Shown here in pieces: positions 52,271 to 58,110 of a DNA stretch of 58,110 nucleotides. Source of the stretch: Phycisphaerae bacterium (GTDB lineage Bacteria > Planctomycetota > Phycisphaerae > UBA1845); NCBI GenBank assembly GCA_029260035.1, contig JAJDEA010000123.1, positions 1 through 58,110 of the forward strand. Reading direction: 5' to 3'. The notes beneath the pieces are model-generated. The model searched no databases and was not told where the DNA came from. It saw only the letters and a list, made by a program, of their open reading frames with translations. Numbering within the stretch: the first letter of the stretch is position 1; the number at the start of each line of letters is the position of its first letter. Made by a program: the position numbers and the translations under genes.

Positions 52271-53728
52271 ATGGCGAAAGCCACTACAAGTAAGGCACGC
52301 ACCACAAGGCGAAAATCTTCGTCTAAGAGTTCGACAAGCAGTAAAGCTAAGCCGAACCCCCAAACCAGTGACACCGCTGTCGAGACGGAAGAAATTGTCG
52401 AGCAGGAAGGCACCACAGATACGGCTGCCAGTGCCAATAAGGAAACACACGAAAAGTACGAAGAGATCAAGCGGGGAGAGACGCATCTGACTGAGCTGCA
52501 GCGAATGTCTGCCCACGAATTGCACGAAGTCGCCAAGACTGAGGGTTTGGAAGAATACACAGGCTTGAAAAAGCAGGAACTGATTTTTCGGATCCTCAAG
52601 GGTCGCATCAATCGCAGCGGCATGATGTATGGGGAAGGCGTGCTCGAAATTCTGCCCGACGGCTTCGGTTTTCTGCGAAGTCCGGAATACAACTATCTAC
52701 CCTCGCCCGACGACATCTACATCAGCCCCTCGCAGATTCGCCGGTTCGGTTTGCGGAATGGTCATGTCGTCGCGGGACAGATTAGACCTCCCAAAGAGTC
52801 CGAGCGGTACTTCGCATTGCTGCGTGTCGAAGCTATCAACTTCGAGGATCCAAACCTCGTAACGGAAAAAACAAACTTTGAAGACCTTACGGTACTTCAC
52901 CCCAACGAAAGACTGTTTCTCGAAACGGCTCCGGACGAAGTCAACATGCGGATCGTGGACATAGTCACCCCGATCGGCAAAGGGCAACGGATGCTTATCG
53001 TCGCGCCGCCCCGAACAGGCAAGACGGTTCTCCTTCAAAAAATGGCCAACGCCATTTCCACGAACCACCCCGAAACCTACGTCATTATTCTGCTCATCGA
53101 TGAAAGGCCGGAAGAAGTAACGGAAATGCAGCGCAATACGTCCGCCGAAGTCGTCAGTTCAACTTTCGACGAACCAGCTTCGCGACACGTTCAGGTTTCC
53201 GAGATGGTGGTCGAAAAAGCCAAAAGGCTTTGTGAGTATGGTCGCGACGTCGTCATTCTTCTCGACTCCATTACGCGGCTTGCACGAGCCTACAACACCG
53301 AAGTGCCCCATTCCGGAAAAATCCTCTCGGGTGGTGTTGACGCCAACGCTCTGCAAAAACCCAAGCGTTTCTTCGGCGCCGCACGAAACATGGAAGAAGG
53401 CGGCTCGCTCACGATCATCGGCACTGCCCTCGTGGACACCGGCTCCAAGATGGACGAAGTCATTTTTGAAGAGTTCAAAGGCACGGGAAATAGCGAGCTG
53501 CACCTCGATCGCCGACTCGTGGAACGTCGCGTCTGGCCAGCCGTCGATGCCGCGGCATCAGGAACTCGCAAGGAAGAACTCCTGCTCGACCCCAAGGAGC
53601 TTGAACTCGTATTCAAATTGCGTCGCATACTGGCTGACATGAATGTGGTCGAAGCGATCGAGCTACTGAACGCACAACTAAGTAAATCGAGAACCAATGC
53701 GGAATTCCTGATGACAATGAATCTCTAA
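52271..53728 (+). CDS. rho: Transcription termination factor Rho
   Basis: 485 residues from ATG 52271 with AGGAGG at 52257-52262. A Ser/Thr/Lys-rich disordered N-terminal extension (about 60 residues) precedes the Rho N-terminal domain ([11 protein letters not shown]), the RNA-binding CSD ([14 protein letters not shown]), Walker [10 protein letters not shown], and Walker [15 protein letters not shown]. The hexameric helicase ends transcription and the gene is highly conserved. The longer N-terminus is common in planctomycetes and related groups. Confidence 0.98.
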   Translation: MAKATTSKARTTRRKSSSKSSTSSKAKPNPQTSDTAVETEEIVEQEGTTDTAASANKETHEKYEEIKRGETHLTELQRMSAHELHEVAKTEGLEEYTGLKKQELIFRILKGRINRSGMMYGEGVLEILPDGFGFLRSPEYNYLPSPDDIYISPSQIRRFGLRNGHVVAGQIRPPKESERYFALLRVEAINFEDPNLVTEKTNFEDLTVLHPNERLFLETAPDEVNMRIVDIVTPIGKGQRMLIVAPPRTGKTVLLQKMANAISTNHPETYVIILLIDERPEEVTEMQRNTSAEVVSSTFDEPASRHVQVSEMVVEKAKRLCEYGRDVVILLDSITRLARAYNTEVPHSGKILSGGVDANALQKPKRFFGAARNMEEGGSLTIIGTALVDTGSKMDEVIFEEFKGTGNSELHLDRRLVERRVWPAVDAAASGTRKEELLLDPKELELVFKLRRILADMNVVEAIELLNAQLSKSRTNAEFLMTMNL

Positions 53729-53759
53729 CGTATCGTCACGCCTAAGTTTCCGGGTGTGC

Positions 53760-53777
53760 CACTGCTCTTGAGCAGTG
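53760..53777. repeat. Perfect 8-bp inverted repeat downstream of rho
   Basis: CACTGCTC at 53760-53767 and GAGCAGTG at 53770-53777 with a two-base spacer. There is no T run, so it is not a standard terminator. It lies between rho and the selenoprotein gene. Confidence 0.6.
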
Positions 53778-53893
53778 CAGAGGCTCAACACGGCGCAGAT
53801 CGAACCCGGAGATTTACGAGCAACACGTCTCCAACGGGATTTGGAGTTGCCGATTATTGAAATTCCTTTGAATACCGAAAGGGAACCTCAATC

Positions 53894-54121
53894 ATGGATG
53901 TCAAGATAAAATACTGTGGGCAATGAAACTATCTGCCAACAGCCGCCAGTTTGGCGGAGGCGATTAAAGGCAAGCATGGCGTTGACGCAACATTAATTGA
54001 AGGCGGCGGCGGCGTCTTTGATGTCCACATTGATGAGAATCAAGTCTGGTGCAAGAAAGACGTAGGCCGATTTCCGGAGAATCAGGAAATTCTAGACAAA
54101 ATCGCAGCACTGACGACGTAG
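53894..54121 (+). CDS. SelW/Rdx-family selenoprotein with in-frame TGA (Sec11)
   Basis: 75 residues from ATG 53894 (AAAGGG upstream) to TAG 54119-54121, provided TGA at 53924-53926 is read as selenocysteine. The N-terminus then reads M-D-V-K-I-K-Y-C-G-Q-U, a CxxU in the position where SelW/SelT/SelH-type thioredoxin-like proteins have theirs, after the first strand. Further family marks follow: A-A-S-L-A-E-A-I helix, G-G-G-G-V-F-D-V strand, and K-K-D-V-G-R-F-P-E-N. The whole is about the usual length of bacterial Rdx proteins. It would act as a cytosolic thiol-dependent redox protein. A SECIS-like hairpin lies 21 bases past the TGA. Decayed CxxC with a nonsense mutation is the alternative. 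Confidence 0.86.
53933..53961 (+). promoter_or_regulatory. Bacterial SECIS-like hairpin
   Basis: CCGCC (53943-53947) pairs with GGCGG (53953-53957), loop A-G-T-T-T; A48-T52 can extend the stem. Outer GCC/GGC (53935-53937, 53959-53961) adds a lower stem across an internal loop. The apical loop begins 21 bases after the TGA and has G at its second position with GU, fitting the known bSECIS layout. It is inside the coding frame, as in bacteria. Confidence 0.7.
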
Positions 54122-54182
54122 CCTTCTGCGAACAATTTGGATGCGTCACACGCGAGTCGTACCGAAGTAAGAGGGAAGAGCA

Positions 54183-54908
54183 ATGAGCGCAACAATCACT
54201 TGGCTCGGCCACGCAACGTTCAAACTAACATTGCCGGACGACCGCGTCGTGATGATCGATCCCTGGCTCGCGAACAATCCATCCTGCCCCGAAAATCTGA
54301 AGAACCTATCGCGGTGCGACATCGTCGTACTTACACACGCTCATTTTGACCACGCCGAAGACATACAGAACATCGTCGAGGAATTCGATCCGATGGTCGT
54401 CGGCACGTTGGAGTTGTGCGCTGTGCTCGAAAAACAACTCGGCAAAGGCCGGTACAGTGCGATGAATACGGGCGGAACGCAAATCGTTGACGGCGTCTCC
54501 GTGTCGCTGACGCAGGCCTTTCACTCGTCGTCCTTTGCCTCGCCGGAAGGGCCGCTTTATGCAGGAATGCCAAACGGCGTCGTGGTTGGATATGAGAGCC
54601 TTTCCCGGATTTACCACGCTGGCGACACGGACGTATTCGGCGACATGCGACTCATTCAGCAAATATTCGAACCCGCTGTGAGCATCCTGCCAATCGGCGA
54701 CCATTTCACGATGGGCGCCAAGGGAGCGGCCATTGCGGCGGAGTTACTCCAACCCTCGACCGTCGTTCCCTGCCATTACAAGTCTTTCCCCTTACTCGCC
54801 CAATCGACCGACGCCTTCATGGCGGCACTTTCAAATTCGCTCAGGGAGAAGGTTTTGGTCGTTGAAGTCGGCCAGGAACTCGCCTGGACTTCGACGGGAA
54901 TCGGCTGA
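54183..54908 (+). CDS. Metal-dependent hydrolase, UPF0173 / metallo-beta-lactamase fold
   Basis: 241 residues beginning I-T-W-L-G-H-A-T-F, with the metal-binding motif T-H-A-H-F-D-H-A-E-D (HxHxDH), H-A-G-D-T-D-V-F-G-D-M, and V-V-P-C-H-Y-K-S-F-P as the last metal-ligand region. This is the typical pattern of the UPF0173 group, whose substrates are not known. Shine-Dalgarno AGAGGGAAGAG precedes the ATG at 54183. It starts 61 bases after the selenoprotein gene and may be in its transcript. Confidence 0.92.
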   Translation: MSATITWLGHATFKLTLPDDRVVMIDPWLANNPSCPENLKNLSRCDIVVLTHAHFDHAEDIQNIVEEFDPMVVGTLELCAVLEKQLGKGRYSAMNTGGTQIVDGVSVSLTQAFHSSSFASPEGPLYAGMPNGVVVGYESLSRIYHAGDTDVFGDMRLIQQIFEPAVSILPIGDHFTMGAKGAAIAAELLQPSTVVPCHYKSFPLLAQSTDAFMAALSNSLREKVLVVEVGQELAWTSTGIG

Positions 54909-55234
54909 GGCCTTAGGCTCTAAGAAAGTGCAGAGGGCGCTAATGACGAGCGAAGGCATGCACGATTAATTGATCGACCATCGTGAGTCGCATTGGGTTC
55001 ATAAGCAAGGCCCGATAGTAGATTTGCACGCTTTTTCTTACCGATTTGCCAACAATTCGCGCCGCACGCGCTCAAGCGGAGTATACTCATAATAGAACTG
55101 AATGTGTTTCCGGTGCGTTCGGCGGATCTTCCGCTAGCAAGATGGAGACAGGCAGGTTCCTCCGAACCACCATTGGTCAAGAAATTGTGACGACTAGATC
55201 AACATCGTCACGATGCACTTGGGAGGGTCCGGTC
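54909..55234. other. Intergenic region
   Basis: 326 bases between the hydrolase and the small membrane protein. A TATACT near 55082-55087 could be a -10 element, but no matching -35 is clear. GGGAGGG at the right end is the next gene's Shine-Dalgarno. Confidence 0.4.
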
Positions 55235-55441
55235 ATGTCGCTCCGTACGGTTCACCTCGTTTTCATCCTGATTGTTTTCATCATGGCTGACATGTTCGGC
55301 GCTTGGGGAATCCATGAGTATTCGACAACCGGCGATAAGATACCCTTGGTCATGGGCGTCCTCAGTTTTGCATTCGGATTCGGCTTGGCTGGATACGCGA
55401 TCTGGCAGGTTCGCAAACTCGATCGCGCGCACGTCGATTAA
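55235..55441 (+). CDS. Small two-helix membrane protein
   Basis: 68 residues from ATG 55235, with GGGAGGG at good spacing. The two hydrophobic segments (V-H-L-V-F-I-L-I-V-F-I-M-A-D-M-F and L-V-M-G-V-L-S-F-A-F-G-F-G-L-A-G-Y-A-I-W) are joined by a short loop G-I-H-E-Y-S-T-T-G-D-K-I, and the C-terminus is basic then acidic. Hypothetical; an upstream frame extension is not supported by a Shine-Dalgarno. Confidence 0.7.
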   Translation: MSLRTVHLVFILIVFIMADMFGAWGIHEYSTTGDKIPLVMGVLSFAFGFGLAGYAIWQVRKLDRAHVD

Positions 55442-55613
55442 AGCGAGCCAAACTCTACGATAACGTTTTGAAGCACTTCTTACATGTGTATTAGAGCGAC
55501 TCGCCACTACGCTCAACCGTTCGTTACTGAAAAGACAATCCAAGGCAAGCCCACGCGCTGAATATCGAACGCGAAGGCCTGCCCCGAATCACATCAGTTT
55601 GCGTACGTCTACA

Positions 55614-56108
55614 CTACTGCTCACAGCCCCCAGCCATATTCTTAAAGAACTCTTCCGCGCCCTCTTTCATTTCCTCAGGTGTCAAGTCCAACTTGTGCGT
55701 CGCAATGCTCCATTCATGGCCGAAAGGATCTGTCACTTTCCCAAAGCGATCACCCCAGAACGTATCCGTGACGGGCATCGAAACTTCAGCACCGGCTCCA
55801 GTTGCCTGACCGAATACCGCGTCTACGTCATTCACATAAAGGTGAATCGTTACGGTGGTCCCTTTGAGAGATTTTGGAGAAACCCAATGCTTCGAGTGAG
55901 GGCCTTCCTGTGCCAACATGATGCGCGAGCCACCAATCTGAATTTCCGCATGTGTGACTGACTTGCCGTCAGGGCCCGGCATTCGAAATACCTCTTCGGC
56001 GCCGAATGCTTTCTTGTAAAACTCAATCGCAGCACCCGTATCATTTGTAATCAAGTGCGGCGTAACAGCATGAAATCCTTCCGGAATCGGTTTCCCAGGT
56101 GTAGCCAT
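55614..56108 (-). CDS. VOC-superfamily protein (PhnB/glyoxalase-like)
   Basis: 164 residues from ATG 56106-56108 with GGAGGAG upstream. V-T-P-H-L-I-T-N-D, A-I-E-F-Y-K-K-A-F-G-A-E-E, and F-W-G-D-R-F-G-K-V-T-D-P-F-G-H-E-W-S-I-A-T-H are the marks of the PhnB-like group. The family is widespread and the substrate is unknown; it includes metal-binding isomerases and resistance proteins. It ends G-G-C-E-Q. It is unrelated in context to the VOC gene at 50676. Confidence 0.92.
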   Translation of the reverse strand: MATPGKPIPEGFHAVTPHLITNDTGAAIEFYKKAFGAEEVFRMPGPDGKSVTHAEIQIGGSRIMLAQEGPHSKHWVSPKSLKGTTVTIHLYVNDVDAVFGQATGAGAEVSMPVTDTFWGDRFGKVTDPFGHEWSIATHKLDLTPEEMKEGAEEFFKNMAGGCEQ

Positions 56109-56573
56109 GATTTCTTTCTCCTCCTTTTTTCAAAGTTCCCCACGAAGATGACGGATCGTCATTTTTCAAAACAGTATAAAGCACATCCCGCATTGCGATC
56201 ATGATTCGCTTTCCAGAAACCTAACAAAATCCGAACTTACCGTCTACTAGGCCAAGTGTCAAATCTTGTCGCCTGAAAGCAAAGCTCCTCCAAAACGACA
56301 AAAAGCCCAGTGAACCAAAACCGAATCCTTGCAAGCCATGTTTCCTCCATTCCAATCACACCAGAACAGACATGGATTTGAAATAATTTCCACTTTACGC
56401 GGATTAAGTTGGTTCCGTGGACAGCGATTCAGTCTTTGGGTAGATTGAAAAGCGGGGCCAGCAAACGCAATCCGGAAAACAACGTTCAGGAGTCTCCAGC
56501 GTTGAGAAGAATTCGTACGGACGAGCGTTTATTCGGAATGCGTTTACACTTGTTTCTCTGGGAGCAATTCATC
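56109..56573. other. Divergent intergenic region
   Basis: 465 bases between the VOC gene and the cytochrome gene. It carries the Shine-Dalgarno of the former at its left end and GGGAG at 56560-56564 for the latter. An in-frame extension of the cytochrome gene to 56409 lacks supporting features. Nothing else recognised. Confidence 0.5.
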
Positions 56574-57533
56574 ATGCAAAAAGGTGTACGGAAATTCATT
56601 ATCATAATTGCGTTGGGACTATTCCCCTGTCACGACTCGGTCGCTCAAGATCCGCCGGCTGTTACAGGAAACCTGCTCTTCGTAGCTCAGTTTTCTGAGG
56701 GCCAGGATCGCACCGCCTCGCTTCATGTTACGTTCTATGGCATTCAGCCGAAGCCGAAGCAGACCGAAGATGTCTTGCGTAATTGCTTAAAGGCTGCAAT
56801 CGCTGCCCATCGAAAAAGCGACATTACCGCCCAGGCGTTGTATCAGGTATCCCCCGAAGAGAAGGACCAGATTCTTCTAACTCTCGCTGATGGCTCGAAT
56901 AGCCTGCTGTTTAGCGCAACCGATCAAAGCGTTCGCAGCGCGAAATCGGAAATCGTAACAACTCCGCCCGGCAAGCAAGACGATGCAGCAAACCCAACCA
57001 TCCTCGAAGACGAAATGGTCGTGGAGGCTTGCCGTGAGATTCCTGCAGAACGCGTAAAGATCCTTGCTAGAGAAGGTGGAGCGAAGAAAGGTAGCCAGCG
57101 CAAGGATATTGTCAAAGTCATGCGGAGTTGGTGCAAGGAGAATGACATCCCGTTGGATCGAAATATCCGCTCTTGCATGTCAGCTGTATCCAAAGCGATT
57201 GTCGCATCCGCTGACTCTGCCACGCTTGATCCCGAAGAATTGAGCGCCGCGATCACGCGCGGAGCAGCCGCGTATACGCTCGGCCAATGCGCAAAATGTC
57301 ATCAAGACGACGGACGTGGAAACAATCGCGGCCCCGATCTGACAGACAGCGTGTGGGATCACTGCGATGGCGGCGTTGCTGGCATCCGCAAGATTCTTGT
57401 GGCAGGCGTCCCACAGAGCAGAGTCAAAGACACGAGCCGAACCTTCGGCATGAACCCGGCCACCAACCTCATTACGGACGACAGTCAGATCAGCGACCTG
57501 GCCATCTACGTCCATAGTTTGAGTCAAAAATAA
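56574..57533 (+). CDS. Exported monohaem cytochrome c protein
   Basis: 319 residues from ATG 56574 (GGGAG nine bases upstream) with a signal peptide (F-I-I-I-I-A-L-G-L-F, cleavage near S-V-A-Q). The haem-binding C239-A-K-C-H243 is near the C-terminus, with a later M in T-F-G-M-N-P as likely sixth ligand, and the typical I-S-D-L-A-I-Y-V-H-S-L close. About 200 residues in front of it have no recognised domain. It probably passes electrons at the outer face of the membrane; the partner is unknown. Confidence 0.87.
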   Translation: MQKGVRKFIIIIALGLFPCHDSVAQDPPAVTGNLLFVAQFSEGQDRTASLHVTFYGIQPKPKQTEDVLRNCLKAAIAAHRKSDITAQALYQVSPEEKDQILLTLADGSNSLLFSATDQSVRSAKSEIVTTPPGKQDDAANPTILEDEMVVEACREIPAERVKILAREGGAKKGSQRKDIVKVMRSWCKENDIPLDRNIRSCMSAVSKAIVASADSATLDPEELSAAITRGAAAYTLGQCAKCHQDDGRGNNRGPDLTDSVWDHCDGGVAGIRKILVAGVPQSRVKDTSRTFGMNPATNLITDDSQISDLAIYVHSLSQK

Positions 57534-57618
57534 TTGGAGCGGCGTCGCATGTCCACCAATTTTCTGCGAGCCAAGGCATCAAGACCGCCGCTATTTCCGG
57601 ATCGACAGACGATTCACT

Positions 57619-58110
57619 TCATGGACTCTCTTCCTCCGTTTCGATGATGACTTCGGTGGTATTCTCAACGAAACAAAGAACTTCGATGGCAGTTTCACTT
57701 TGTGTCACGAAAGCTCGCTGATGATAGAACAGGAATCTGCCATCGGGTGTCCAACAAGACTGAATGATCGAATCGCCTACACCCACTTGAACAGGATCGC
57801 TCAGCGGGGAAAAATCCTCCGTTGAAAAAAACTGACTGTAGTGTTGTCCGGTTGAAGCCCCAGTGATCAGTGGAATGGCAACGACTCCATTCGTTGAAAG
57901 TATAGCTGCAACGTTCCCTAGTCCGCTTGTTAGAACAGCCCGCCCCCGAACGGGAACTTCTTGCCCATCAACAACAAAACTTCCGAACCGCAAGGTCCCG
58001 TCATTTCTGCGACAATCGCTAATCTCTCCTTGCGACGCATCCCACAGACTCTCATCAACCAGCGTGAATTCCTCCGTATCAGTATCGAATCGATAAACCG
58101 GCCCATGTTC
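57619..58110 (-). CDS. Unrecognised protein, 5' end outside the window
   Basis: The minus-strand frame is open to the right edge (E-H-G-P-V-Y-R-F-D at the edge), so this is a C-terminal fragment of at least 163 residues. It is beta-rich, with strands such as G-R-F-L-F-Y-H-Q and G-P-V-Y-R-F-D-T-D-T, and no catalytic motif is seen. It may be part of a propeller-like or receptor-type protein. The stop is at 57619-57621, 85 bases after the convergent cytochrome gene. Confidence 0.65.
   Translation of the reverse strand, partial: EHGPVYRFDTDTEEFTLVDESLWDASQGEISDCRRNDGTLRFGSFVVDGQEVPVRGRAVLTSGLGNVAAILSTNGVVAIPLITGASTGQHYSQFFSTEDFSPLSDPVQVGVGDSIIQSCWTPDGRFLFYHQRAFVTQSETAIEVLCFVENTTEVIIETEEESP

Noticed and set aside
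1..58110. tRNA, rRNA, CRISPR and insertion sequences
   Set aside because: No T-arm GTTCGA in a cloverleaf context, no regularly spaced direct repeats and no transposase motifs were seen by eye.

Overview
The window looks like chromosomal DNA of a planctomycete, probably of the Phycisphaerae type. Three things point there: many proteins carrying the zinc-ribbon tail CGYNLTGNVSGVCPECG, Asp/Cys-rich DCNGNGxPDEC repeats in a secreted protein, and C-terminal sorting tails of the VPxPAT and VPAxSxWG kinds. Gene density is moderate, strands alternate often, and many products are exported or membrane-bound. I saw no tRNA, rRNA, insertion sequence or CRISPR array. Both window edges cut genes: a TPR protein on the left and an unrecognised minus-strand protein on the right.

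Layout. 0-6.5 kb: small accessory genes (a helical protein, membrane and exported proteins, a SLOG-fold protein, a PilZ-HEAT protein, a secreted protein with three cysteine modules) and a PEP-CTERM remnant. 6.5-10.8 kb: queD followed by four consecutive peptidyl-prolyl isomerase genes holding seven isomerase domains, including a cyclophilin-FKBP fusion and a triple FKBP. 11-21 kb: a transporter-acyltransferase fusion, pgi, two paralogous collagen-like lipoproteins with different C-terminal domains, and an acyl-CoA/ACP synthetase-like enzyme. 21-37 kb: TPR proteins, a thioredoxin-fold protein without redox cysteines, a metallopeptidase, a TMTC-like GT-C protein, an Opp-type ATPase, a two-lipoprotein operon, an M19 dipeptidase and a second membrane glycosyltransferase. 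37-40 kb: maf, arcA and a long sigma-70-type factor.

40-46.5 kb is the most unusual block. A frameshifted zinc-ribbon membrane gene and a CTERM-tailed beta-propeller are followed by eight tightly packed or overlapping genes. Seven of these end in the same zinc ribbon, or half of it, behind otherwise divergent membrane/extracytoplasmic segments. 46.5-51 kb: a zinc-ribbon protein, der, and an overlapping operon of tryptophanase, an AMMECR1 protein and a VOC protein. 51.5-58 kb: coaE and rho, then a small gene that ordinary gene calling misses because it has an in-frame TGA. It encodes a SelW/Rdx-like selenoprotein with a CxxU motif and a bacterial SECIS-like hairpin at the right distance. A metallo-beta-lactamase-fold hydrolase, a small membrane protein, a second VOC protein and a monohaem cytochrome c close the window.

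The strongest leads are the unannotated selenoprotein, the zinc-ribbon-tail operon, the two collagen-like lipoproteins with exchanged C-terminal modules, and the isomerase cluster. Functions come from motif recognition by eye; no database search was run.
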